Positions 18,362 to 26,447 of a stretch of DNA of 55,616 nucleotides are shown here, piece by piece. Source of the stretch: Chloroflexota bacterium. GTDB taxonomy: Bacteria; Chloroflexota; Anaerolineae; Anaerolineales; E44-bin32. Each line of letters starts with the position of its first letter. The first letter of the stretch is position 1. Both the position numbers and the translations under genes were made by a program. Location: assembly GCA_024277995.1 (NCBI GenBank), contig JAJRUD010000116.1, positions 1 through 55,616 on the forward strand, in the 5' to 3' direction. Under the pieces are notes generated by a model, which was not told where the DNA came from, searched no databases, and was given only the letters and a program-made list of their open reading frames with translations.

Positions 18362-19663
18362 TCACTCAGGATCCGAAAGCGGAGCGGATGGGACCTCTGC
18401 GGCGAGCGTGCTGCGAATGCTTTCGACCAGGGCCGCGCGGGGCACGGTGCGCTGGGAGCGCGAGCGCAGGTCTTTCAGTGTGACCAGGTCCTGCTCCAGT
18501 TCGTCCGGCCCCAGGATGACGGCCAGGGGGATGCCCTGGCGGTCGGCGTATTTGAGTTGTTTGGAGAGCCGAACGGGCAGCGGGTACCACTCGACGCGCA
18601 GGCCGGCCCGGCGCAGATCGCCGGCCAGCTTGAGCGCCTGTGGGAGAGTATCCTCGTCGAAGGTGGGAACCAGGACCTGGGCCGGGTTGGAGCGCAGATT
18701 TGGCCTGGATCCGTATTTCTGCAAGACTAGTCCGATGACGACGTCGCCCATGGCGAAGCCGACGCCCGGAACGGGATCGCCGCCGACATCGGCCACCAGG
18801 TTGTCATAGCGGCCGCCGCCGAGGATGGCGCGGAACTCGCCGGCGGCGTCGCGCGCTTCGAAAACCGTGCCCGTATAGTAATCCAGCCCGCGGATGACGG
18901 TCGGCTCGTAGGCTAGGTATTCGGAGACGCCGAGTGCGTCGGCGGTTTCGAAGAAGGACTGCAGTTCGGGAGACTTCTCCCAGGCGGTGCGGTCCTCCAG
19001 GGCGCGCTGGAGCGCGTCGAGATGAGAATCGGCGACGCCGAGCTCGGCGGCGTATTCCTGCCAGGCCTGGTCGGTCATCTTCTCGCGGCGGTCGATGAGG
19101 CGGAAGACGCTCTCGCGCTGCTCGGGCTGAAAGCCGATTTCCTTGAGCTGGAGATCGGCCAGACGGCGGTTGTTGACCAGGATGCGGATGGACTCCGGGC
19201 CCAGCCCCACCGCCTTGAAGAAGGCCGCGGCGACGGCCGCCAGCTCCGCATCGGCCTGGGGCGAATCGACGCCGAGCAGGTCGATGTTCCACTGGAAAAA
19301 CTCGCGCGTCCTGCCGCGCTGGGGGCGCTCGTAGCGCCAGAAGGGCCCGAAGGACCACCAGCGAATGGGACGCAGGAGCGATTTGCTGCGGGCGGCGATC
19401 ATGCGCGCCAGGGAGGGGGTCAACTCTGGGCGCAGGGCGATCATCTCACCGCTGCGGTCGGGAAAGACGAAAGATTGCTCCTTGACCAGCTCTTCGCCGG
19501 ACTTGGCCGCGTACAGCTCCAGGCGCTCCAGAAAGGGGCCGTCGTATTCCTGATAGCCGAAGGCCTCGGAGACCTCACGCATGCGCTCATAGAGCCAGCG
19601 GCGGAAGGTCATATCCTCGGGGTAGAAATCGCGCGTACCCTTGACGGGCTGTATCTCGGTCAT
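18362..19663 (-). CDS. hisS: Histidyl-tRNA synthetase
   Basis: This class II synthetase charges tRNA-His. The 433-residue product begins with the typical VKGTRDFYPEDM. It has motif 2 as FWRYERPQRGRTREFFQWNID, His-specific blocks RGLDYYTGTVFEA and GGGRYDNL, and motif 3 in PGVGFAMGD. A C-terminal anticodon-binding domain has VEWYPLPVRLSKQLKYADRQG. The start is ATG 19663 with GAGGAG upstream; the frame extension to 19708 covers a leader hairpin. Upstream on the same strand is hutH and downstream is tRNA-His, so three histidine genes are adjacent. The 5' leader has no recognisable T-box. Confidence 0.96.
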   Translation of the reverse strand: MTEIQPVKGTRDFYPEDMTFRRWLYERMREVSEAFGYQEYDGPFLERLELYAAKSGEELVKEQSFVFPDRSGEMIALRPELTPSLARMIAARSKSLLRPIRWWSFGPFWRYERPQRGRTREFFQWNIDLLGVDSPQADAELAAVAAAFFKAVGLGPESIRILVNNRRLADLQLKEIGFQPEQRESVFRLIDRREKMTDQAWQEYAAELGVADSHLDALQRALEDRTAWEKSPELQSFFETADALGVSEYLAYEPTVIRGLDYYTGTVFEARDAAGEFRAILGGGRYDNLVADVGGDPVPGVGFAMGDVVIGLVLQKYGSRPNLRSNPAQVLVPTFDEDTLPQALKLAGDLRRAGLRVEWYPLPVRLSKQLKYADRQGIPLAVILGPDELEQDLVTLKDLRSRSQRTVPRAALVESIRSTLAAEVPSAPLSDPE

Positions 19664-19688
19664 GGCGTTCTCCTCGCGAGAAACGGGA

Positions 19689-19716
19689 ACGACGGCGGGG
19701 ATGCCCACGCCGTCGT
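19689..19716 (-). promoter_or_regulatory. Leader hairpin upstream of hisS
   Basis: A perfect 9-bp GC-rich stem (19689-19697 with 19708-19716) with a 10-base loop lies 25-53 bases before the hisS ATG. A minus-strand TATAAT at 19832-19837, overlapping the end of hutH, could start a leader of about 160 bases that contains it. No T-run follows, so it is not a simple terminator. It may be a weak attenuator or a protein-binding structure. Confidence 0.4.
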
Positions 19717-19832
19717 GTTCGTCATGAGTTGGGCTGCCGGGTGGGCTTATGCGGCGCGTCCCCGTCGATGGTCGGCGGGAGCATGATACAAGAAATCAGG
19801 GCACGGGCAGGTCCAGCAGCGCATGGCGGACA

Positions 19833-21392
19833 TTATAGCACAGCCGCGGCTGCAAGGAGATCGCCGCGCCGGATGAGTGCATCCACCGCGGCCAGTTCGG
19901 ACGTCAAGACGTGGTCGTGATCCTGCATCGGCGCCACGGAGCAGATGAGATCGAAAGCCGGCGTTGTCCCTTTGCCTAGCTGCGCCTCTGGGACCTGACG
20001 CAGGCGCAGTTGCAGGGCGCGGGCGGCGCATAGGAGCTCAATGGACAGGATTTGATGCAGGTTCTGCAGGAGGAGCCGCAAGTGGCGGGCTGCGGTGGTG
20101 GCGTTGGCGTTGTGGTCCTCCTGGCCTGCGGATGTGGGGAGCGAGTGGATCGAGTCGGGCGAGGCAAGGGATTTGTTCTCCAGCACCAGCGAGGCGGCGG
20201 TGTACTGCAACATCATCAGGCCAGATTCAAGGCCTGCGTGTTCGGCATCGGGGACCAGCATAGGCGGCAGGCCGCCGCTGGTGTGACCCGATAGCAGGCG
20301 GTAGATCCTGCGCTCCGCGATGGCACCGACCTCGGCCAGGGCGATCTTGAGATGATCGCAGGCCAGGCCGATGGGCTCGCCATGAAAGTTGCCTCCGGAG
20401 AGCACATCCTCGCCGAAGATGAGAGGATTGTCGGTGACGGCGTTGATCTCGCGCGCCGCGACTTGGCGCACGAAGTCCAGGATCTCCAGGGCCGGCCCGA
20501 GCACCTGGGGCGTGCAGCGCAGGCTGTAGGCGTCCTGGACGCGTCCTGCCCGGTCCATGAGCGTGCTGCCGGCGAGAAGCTGGCGCAGTTGCGCCGCGAC
20601 CTGCATCTGGCCGGGGTGCAGGCGGGCGGCGTGGATGCGTTCGTCCAGGGCGGCGGAGACCCCCATCAGGGCCTCGATGGACATGGCCGCGGCCAGTTGG
20701 GCGACGCGGAGCAGCGGTGTGGCCTCCTGGATGGAGAGGGCCAGCAGCGCGGTGGCGAAGGTGGCCCCGTTGGTCAGAGCAAGCCCCTCTTTGGGGGCGA
20801 GCACAATGCGCGCCAGCCCGGCGCGCTGCATCGCCTCTGTGCCCGAGAGCCGTTCGCCCGCGTGCCAGGCCTCGCCTGAGGCGGAAGTGTCCTCACCCTC
20901 GGGGTCCTTGCTCAGGACCAGGGCCAGGTGAGCCAGAGGGGCGAGGTCGCCGCTGGAGCCGAGCGATCCCTGGGATGGGATCACGGGAACGACGTCTCGT
21001 CGCAGCATCTCCACGAGGGTCTCGATCAGGACGGGGCGCACCCCCGAGTTGCCGTGGGCCAGGGTGTTGGCGCGGATGAGGATGGCCGCCCGCACCACGT
21101 CGGGGGGGAAAGGAGAGCCCGTGCCGACCGCGTGGCTGAGCACGAGATTGCGCGAGAGGCGAGCGGCCTGAGCCGCGTCGATGCGGCGGTCGACAAAGAC
21201 GCCAAAGCCGGTGTTGATGCCGTAGTAGCTCTCGGGTGCGTCGACCAGATGTCGAACCAACTCGTGGTTCGACGCGATGCGTTGCCTGGCCTGCGGATCG
21301 AGGAAGGGGACGGCGCGGCCATGGGCCACGGCTTCGACGTCTTCCAGGGTGAGTGAGCGGCCATCAAGCTTCAGGGTTCTGAGGTTTTCCAT
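19833..21392 (-). CDS. hutH: Histidine ammonia-lyase
   Basis: This enzyme deaminates histidine to urocanate, the first step of histidine breakdown. The 519-residue product has YYGINTGFG near residue 57, the MIO prosthetic-group region GSLGSSGDLAPLAH near 142-155, AVTDNPLIF, SGGNFHGEPIGLACD and TSAGQEDHN, all normal for the HAL branch of the MIO lyases. The cofactor triad reads Ser146-Ser147-Gly148, where most members have Ala-Ser-Gly. ATG 21392 starts the frame. A TATACT at 21480-21485 on the minus strand is a likely -10. No hutU, hutI or hutG is visible, so the rest of the pathway must be elsewhere or absent. Confidence 0.92.
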   Translation of the reverse strand: MENLRTLKLDGRSLTLEDVEAVAHGRAVPFLDPQARQRIASNHELVRHLVDAPESYYGINTGFGVFVDRRIDAAQAARLSRNLVLSHAVGTGSPFPPDVVRAAILIRANTLAHGNSGVRPVLIETLVEMLRRDVVPVIPSQGSLGSSGDLAPLAHLALVLSKDPEGEDTSASGEAWHAGERLSGTEAMQRAGLARIVLAPKEGLALTNGATFATALLALSIQEATPLLRVAQLAAAMSIEALMGVSAALDERIHAARLHPGQMQVAAQLRQLLAGSTLMDRAGRVQDAYSLRCTPQVLGPALEILDFVRQVAAREINAVTDNPLIFGEDVLSGGNFHGEPIGLACDHLKIALAEVGAIAERRIYRLLSGHTSGGLPPMLVPDAEHAGLESGLMMLQYTAASLVLENKSLASPDSIHSLPTSAGQEDHNANATTAARHLRLLLQNLHQILSIELLCAARALQLRLRQVPEAQLGKGTTPAFDLICSVAPMQDHDHVLTSELAAVDALIRRGDLLAAAAVL

Positions 21393-21479
21393 GAACCATC
21401 CTCAGCTCGGACTTCGCGGGTGGAGAGAAGCGCTGGCACAGAGCCATGTCCTGTTCACACGAGCGACATACCGGCTGGA

Positions 21480-21529
21480 AGTATAGCATGCGCGGGTCGG
21501 GCTCTAAACGGCGCGCCTCATGGTATGCT
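21480..21529. promoter_or_regulatory. Divergent promoter region between hutH and the antiporter-like genes
   Basis: Minus strand: TTTAGA (21503-21508), 17 bases, TATACT (21480-21485) toward hutH. Plus strand: an extended -10, TGGTATGCT at 21521-21529, lies about 38 bases before ATG 21567. The remaining spacer holds no other gene. Confidence 0.5.
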
Positions 21530-21566
21530 ATGGTGCGCAAGGCAGTCAGCGACGCATTAAGGTCTG

Positions 21567-23135
21567 ATGACCGCGATTCCTGTCCTCATCCTTTTGCTGG
21601 GCGCCGTCGCCCTTTGGGGCATGAATTCGAGATCGGAACGGGTGCTGTGGGCCGTTGCAGCGATGACGGGCGCCACGGCTTGGACATCCGCTTTGATCTT
21701 ATCGTTGCGGATTCCCTTGGAGTGGCGCTTCTCAACCTGGCGCCCCTCAACGCTCTTCGTCTCCAGACTGAGCCTCTCCCTGGATGCCATCAGTTGGCCG
21801 TTGGTCGTGGCTGCCCTCACGTGTACGCTGGCGGTGCTGCTCGCTGCACCTGCCTTGTACGGGAGCGGGCTGCGGCGGGCGCGCCCCTACATCCTGCTGT
21901 ACAGCGCGCTGTCGGTGGCGGCGCTGGAGGCAGCCAACATCCTTACGGTGATCGTCACCTGGACGCTGATCGATCTGGCAGCGTTGCTCTTCATCCTGTC
22001 GGGGAGCGAGGATAAAAGGGATGTCAAGCGGCTTTATCAGAGAGCGGGGATTGATCTGGCAGGGATGCTGCTTCTGCTGGCGGCCAGGTTGTTTGCCCCC
22101 TCGGGCGAGTTCGACGCACTCGGAGGGGCCTCTATCGAGAGCGGGCTCCCGGCATCGTTGCTGGCGATCGGTGTGCTCATTCGTCTGGGGATCTTGCCGT
22201 TGCATTTCGTGCTGCCTCCGTTGAGCGGAGAGCGGCGCGGGGTCGGAACCTTGTTGCGCCTCTTCCCGCCGGTCGTAAGCCTGGCGGTCCTGGCGCGCGT
22301 GATGGCGGCAGGGATTCCGGCTGATCTGGCGCCCTGGCTTCAAGTCGCCGGCTTTCTGGGGATGCTGGCAGGCGGATTGCGATGGGTTCTGGCCAGGGAC
22401 GTCATTCGGGCGAGACCCTACATGGTGCTCACCGTGACTGGAACCGGGCTGTGGGTGGCGGCGGGCCTGACGCAAGGTGCGGCGCCGGTGCTGGTGGCGG
22501 CATTGGTTGTGCTGCTGCTGGGAGGGGTCACGATATCCCTCGCTGAACGCTACGAGCGATGGCATGCGGCGTTCCCGATGCTGGCGGCGTTGCTCTTCGC
22601 AGGCGTCCCCTTCTCGCCTGGCGCAATCATCCTCGAGAGCGCCTTCTCCGCGCGAGGGCCGGGCCCAGGGCTGATGTGGATGCCGACTGCGTTGTTGGGG
22701 ATGGCTGCAATGGCCGCCGGCGCGCTGTCTGGGCTGGGAGAGCGCAAGGTGCATTGGAATGCTGGAGAACGATTGGCGCGATGGGCTTACGCGGCAGGGG
22801 CCTTGCTTCCGACGTCGATCGCGGTCTTGCTGGCGCCGCGCTTCGCCGCAGGGGCATCAATGCAGGGTGGCCTGGGTTTTTCGGTTGTGGCCCTTGTGGC
22901 GTCGGGATTCTGGTGGTGGCGCCGTCGCCTGATGGAAACGGCGGCTCTACGTCTGGAGCGGATGAGCCGTTGGCTAGATTTCGGACCACTGTATCGGTTC
23001 GCGGCTGCGATCTGGCGGGGGCTGTTGCGAGTGCTGAATGGAGTAGCCATCACTCTGGAGGGTAAGGCAGGCCTGTTGTGGGTATATCTGGTCTTGCTGC
23101 TCTTGCTGCTCGCCGTCCCACGAGGTGGGGCGTGA
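21567..23135 (+). CDS. Divergent antiporter-like membrane subunit (NuoL/MrpA/HyfB-related)
   Basis: The 522-residue protein has about 14 predicted membrane helices and the overall layout of the proton-translocating subunits of Complex I, Mrp antiporters and group 4 hydrogenases. Examples are the segment TVIVTWTLIDLAALLFILSG and the LPLHFVLPP block. Residues usually required for pumping look replaced. The motif normally WEL reads WTL, and the region with conserved channel Lys residues reads GVLIRLGILPLHFVLPP...RLFPPVVSLAV. It is the first of three tightly packed membrane genes (next start overlaps by four bases). Partner hydrophilic subunits are absent here. Function and ion are unknown. Confidence 0.7.
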   Translation: MTAIPVLILLLGAVALWGMNSRSERVLWAVAAMTGATAWTSALILSLRIPLEWRFSTWRPSTLFVSRLSLSLDAISWPLVVAALTCTLAVLLAAPALYGSGLRRARPYILLYSALSVAALEAANILTVIVTWTLIDLAALLFILSGSEDKRDVKRLYQRAGIDLAGMLLLLAARLFAPSGEFDALGGASIESGLPASLLAIGVLIRLGILPLHFVLPPLSGERRGVGTLLRLFPPVVSLAVLARVMAAGIPADLAPWLQVAGFLGMLAGGLRWVLARDVIRARPYMVLTVTGTGLWVAAGLTQGAAPVLVAALVVLLLGGVTISLAERYERWHAAFPMLAALLFAGVPFSPGAIILESAFSARGPGPGLMWMPTALLGMAAMAAGALSGLGERKVHWNAGERLARWAYAAGALLPTSIAVLLAPRFAAGASMQGGLGFSVVALVASGFWWWRRRLMETAALRLERMSRWLDFGPLYRFAAAIWRGLLRVLNGVAITLEGKAGLLWVYLVLLLLLLAVPRGGA

Positions 23136-23737
23136 GCGTGCCGCCTGCTGTGGGGCAAATCGCGCTGACGGTGCTGCTGGTCGCTGCAGCAGGGGTCGTG
23201 CTGTCGGAAAACAGGCGCATGATAATCCTGTCATTGGGGGCGCAATATGTCGCAACGGCCGGGCTGGCGAGCATGAGCATAGGGGGCGGTATCGCCTCTG
23301 TGAAGGTCGTCGCAGGACTATCGGCGACCGCCATCATCGCGCTCAGCTATTGGACGGAGAGCTTCGAGAGGGTCGAGGGCAGCCTATTGGGATCGCCGAT
23401 AGGGCGGCCCTTCAAAGCGATGGCCCTGGCGCTCGTCTGGGTGGCAGCGTGGGGATTGACCAGAGAGGGAATGCCCGGGATTCCGCAACTGGACGGAGCA
23501 GCAGCGATTGGGGCTGCCTTGTTGGCGATGTCGGGGCTGCTGCAGATCGGGTTGTTTGAGGATCCATTGCGCGCCGGAGTCGGAATCGCGGCTCTGCTAT
23601 CGGGATTTGAGATCGCCTACGTTGCCATGGAGCAATCGTTGGCGGTCCTCGCTCTGCTGGCAGGGGTGCACCTGGGATTGGCGATGGTGGTGGTCTATCT
23701 TCATGGCCTGGAAGCGCAGGCGCGAGGGACGGCATAG
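23132..23737 (+). CDS. Small multi-helix membrane protein (NuoK/HyfE-like)
   Basis: I chose GTG 23132, overlapping the previous stop by four bases (GTGA), with GAGGTGGG just upstream; an in-frame ATG at 23078 lies inside the previous gene. The 201-residue product has about six membrane segments. Its first half (VVLSENRRMIILSLGAQY) resembles NuoK/MnhC/HyfE proteins, which sit next to antiporter-like subunits in Complex I relatives. An acidic helix end in SYWTESFERVEG and a late LFEDPLRAGVGIAALLSGFEIAY segment are notable. The gene order, large antiporter-like, small, large antiporter-like, matches the membrane arm order of hydrogenase-4-like operons (inference). Confidence 0.6.
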   Translation: MSVPPAVGQIALTVLLVAAAGVVLSENRRMIILSLGAQYVATAGLASMSIGGGIASVKVVAGLSATAIIALSYWTESFERVEGSLLGSPIGRPFKAMALALVWVAAWGLTREGMPGIPQLDGAAAIGAALLAMSGLLQIGLFEDPLRAGVGIAALLSGFEIAYVAMEQSLAVLALLAGVHLGLAMVVVYLHGLEAQARGTA

Positions 23738-23738
23738 G

Positions 23739-25139
23739 ATGAATGCTCCCCTGGCGGTCTTCGTGATCCTGGGTGCAGGGGCGCTGGGTGCATTCCTGAG
23801 CCAGACGCACGAGCGATGGGCGTGTGGGGCTGCCGCGCTGAGCGCGCTGAGCGCCGGCGTCGTGGCCATTGCGATTCCCCTCGATGAGCCGATGCAATTG
23901 TGGCGTTTCAGCATCAAGATCGATGCCGCCTGGCGGGTATTGGGCCGCACCTTCGCCATGGACGCTGCAAATCAGGCGATGGTGGGCTTCTTGCTGCTCG
24001 CGGGCGGGTACGTCCTGGGGGGCGCGTGGATAGCTCGTGCCGGGAAGCTGATGCCCTCGGCGGGTCTGCTTGTGCTGGCGGGTCTGGCCGGTGCGCTTCT
24101 CATTCGGCCCTTTCTGTTTGCGGCGTTGTTCATCGTGATGGCAGCGCTGGGCGCAGGGCTGATCCTGGCCAATCAGAGAGAACCCGGGAACCAGAGGGCC
24201 GCGCTGCGCATGATAGGGTTATCAGTGCTCGCCGGCCTGGCCTTGCTGATAGCCGGATGGTTCCTCGATATGGGCCCGCTGCCATCCGGCGAGGCGGAGA
24301 CAGCGCGGCGGGTGACCATGCTCCTCATCCTGGGCTTTGCGGTGTTGGTCGCCATTCCTCCCTTTCACATCTGGCTGGCCAACGCAGGAGACGAATCACA
24401 TCCCTATGGGTTCGTCTTTGTGGTGATCGCCTTCCAGAGCGTCGGGATATTCCTCATGCTGCGCTTCTTGAATCAATACCCCTGGCTCAGGGAAAACAAG
24501 GTCCTGTTCGAGTGGATGACCTGGGTCGGGGCAGGGGTGATCTTGCTGGGAAGTGGATGGGCCCTGAGCGCGCGCGGGACGGGCAAGGCCGTGGCCTACT
24601 TGCTGGTGGCGTATATCGGGGCCGTGCTGCTGGCCGTGAGCAGGAACGCCGAGGCCGGGTATCAACTGGCATTCGCCATCACCGCCGTGCGGGTGTTCAG
24701 TCTGGCGGTCTGGGCCCTTGGAACCTCTGTTCTCGCCACGGAACGTAGAGAGTTCGCTGTTGAAGATGATGCCAGGGGATCAGCGGGACCGCTGGCCAGC
24801 GCGGCGATGATAGTTGGTGTGCTCTCCCTGGGAGGCTTCCCGTTGACGGCGGGTTTCCCAGCGCGTTGGGCACTGCTGGAGCTATTCGCCGAATCAGGAA
24901 CGGGGGCGATCTCGGGACTGGCCTTGATCATGCCCACCGCAGTCGCGACGGCCATCGCGCTGCGCCTGGCGGAAAGGGCCATCGGCGGGTGGGAGGCTGG
25001 TCGGCATGAGTCGATCGGCGTGCGAATTTTCCTCAGCGTCGGCATCCTCACCTGCATCCTGCAAGGTGTGTTTCCGCAAATGATCTTTCCGTGGATAACC
25101 GATGTGGTGCGTGGCCTCAGCAATCTGTTTCCGGGATGA
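23739..25139 (+). CDS. Divergent antiporter-like membrane subunit (NuoN/HyfF-related)
   Basis: The start is ATG 23739, one base after the preceding stop. The 466-residue product has about 13-14 membrane helices. The block AIPPFHIWLANAGDESHPYGFVFV corresponds to the APFHMWVPDVYEGAP region of NuoN-type subunits, and LGGFPLTAGFPARWALL to the later LGGIPPTAGFxGK region. Conserved lysines of the pumping helices appear missing: the helix before PPFH reads GFAVLVAI, and the helix usually carrying SK reads VIAFQSVGIF. With the two upstream genes it forms a membrane-only module. Whether it moves protons, sodium or nothing cannot be told. Confidence 0.68.
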   Translation: MNAPLAVFVILGAGALGAFLSQTHERWACGAAALSALSAGVVAIAIPLDEPMQLWRFSIKIDAAWRVLGRTFAMDAANQAMVGFLLLAGGYVLGGAWIARAGKLMPSAGLLVLAGLAGALLIRPFLFAALFIVMAALGAGLILANQREPGNQRAALRMIGLSVLAGLALLIAGWFLDMGPLPSGEAETARRVTMLLILGFAVLVAIPPFHIWLANAGDESHPYGFVFVVIAFQSVGIFLMLRFLNQYPWLRENKVLFEWMTWVGAGVILLGSGWALSARGTGKAVAYLLVAYIGAVLLAVSRNAEAGYQLAFAITAVRVFSLAVWALGTSVLATERREFAVEDDARGSAGPLASAAMIVGVLSLGGFPLTAGFPARWALLELFAESGTGAISGLALIMPTAVATAIALRLAERAIGGWEAGRHESIGVRIFLSVGILTCILQGVFPQMIFPWITDVVRGLSNLFPG

Positions 25140-25258
25140 ACGCGACCTGCGTCTCAGGTATACTATCAGCCCTCAGGAAAGCAGTGTGTGATATGGCAGA
25201 AGGGGAGTGCCTGCAGGGGCTCCATCAATGGACCTCTATCCCCATGGAGGGGTGATCT

Positions 25259-26440
25259 ATGGCTGAGCGATTGGACAAGCGAGTAGAGTGGCTCGACGAA
25301 CAGCGAAGGAAAGACGCTGAGTTGATCGCCAGGCTGAGCGAACGGGTGGAGTCGCTCGAGGATGGCATAAGGGTGCAGTCCAAGCAACTGGGGGATCTGT
25401 CGGGCGAGCTGGCCAGGATCGCTGGAGCGCTGGGTCGTCTGAGGGAGTTCGACGAAGCGCTCAACAAGCATCGCCAGGAGATATCCCGGCAGTTGAGCTC
25501 GCTGGAGGAGCGCATCCAGAAACGCGAGGCGCAGCGCGAAGAAAACCAACGGCGGGAGCTGGAAGAGCTATCGAAACGTCTAGCAGAGCTGAAGGAAAGC
25601 CAGCGGGACCTGCGTGAGTTGCGCCAGGCATTTGATGGGCGCATGGAGGAGGAGATCCGTCTGACGCGTGAGCTGGATGCGCTCGCCAAGCGCGTGGATG
25701 AGATTCGGTCGGGCGAGGAGGGGCATGGCAGGGAGATCGCCAGCCTGCAAGAATCGCATGGACAGAGCTTGCGGCGGGTCGCGGAGCTGCAGGGAGAAAC
25801 ATCCGAGATCAGGAAAAGGGTGGATGAACTGCGCGGCACCCTGGATACCGATCAGGATCGCATCCGGCGTGTGGAAACGAAATTATCGGAACTTGAGGCG
25901 AGCGAGGCAGGAAGGCGCGAGGCGCAGGCGCTGTGGATCGAACAACAGGGCATGCGCCTGGTCGAATTCGAAAAGGCCTGGAAGGCCTGGGAGGAGCGTT
26001 TCGTCGAGTTTGAGCGGCGGGGACAGGAGATCGACGAACGCATGCTGACCTACGACGAGACCTTCCGCAACGTGCGGACATTGCAGCAAGAGCTCGGGTC
26101 GGTCATTGAGCGCCTCGAGCGGCGCATCAATGAGGTGGGCGAGATGCACCGTCTGGCGCAGGAACGCATCAAGCTGGATTGGGCGGCCTTTCAGGCTGAT
26201 GACCAAAAGCGCTGGAACACCTACAAGCTCACTTCTGACGAGCAGTGGCGCGACCACACGCGCCAGCACAAGAAGATCGCCTCCCGTCTCGACGCTGTGG
26301 AAGAGACAATGAGCGACGTCACGCGCGACCTGGCGGAGCTGGGAGAAAGCGCCAAGCAGCGCATTACCGACCTGCTCGCCGTGGTCCAGGAATGGGTGGC
26401 TGAGGCGGAAAGTCGGGCGTCCACACCCTCAGGTGGATAG
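25259..26440 (+). CDS. Long coiled-coil protein, function unknown
   Basis: The 393-residue product is almost wholly helical and highly charged, with heptad patterns throughout (ERVESLEDGIRVQSKQLGDL, LSELEASEAGRREAQALW). It should form an extended coiled coil of perhaps 300 residues. No enzymatic motif, signal peptide or membrane segment is visible. The start is ATG 25259 with GGAGGGG upstream; a TATACT at 25159-25164 is a possible -10. The gene ends 7 bases before selB, so the two are co-transcribed. It resembles SMC-like or tropomyosin-like coils only in composition. Repeated WxxWxxxFxxxE spacing near residues 240-290 (AWKAWEERFVEFERR) is distinctive. Confidence 0.65.
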   Translation: MAERLDKRVEWLDEQRRKDAELIARLSERVESLEDGIRVQSKQLGDLSGELARIAGALGRLREFDEALNKHRQEISRQLSSLEERIQKREAQREENQRRELEELSKRLAELKESQRDLRELRQAFDGRMEEEIRLTRELDALAKRVDEIRSGEEGHGREIASLQESHGQSLRRVAELQGETSEIRKRVDELRGTLDTDQDRIRRVETKLSELEASEAGRREAQALWIEQQGMRLVEFEKAWKAWEERFVEFERRGQEIDERMLTYDETFRNVRTLQQELGSVIERLERRINEVGEMHRLAQERIKLDWAAFQADDQKRWNTYKLTSDEQWRDHTRQHKKIASRLDAVEETMSDVTRDLAELGESAKQRITDLLAVVQEWVAEAESRASTPSGG

Positions 26441-26447
26441 GGCCGGC

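Noticed and set aside
19664..19832. T-box riboswitch in the hisS leader
   Set aside because: The leader has a hairpin, but no AGGGTGG-type T-box, no stem I motifs and no terminator T-run.
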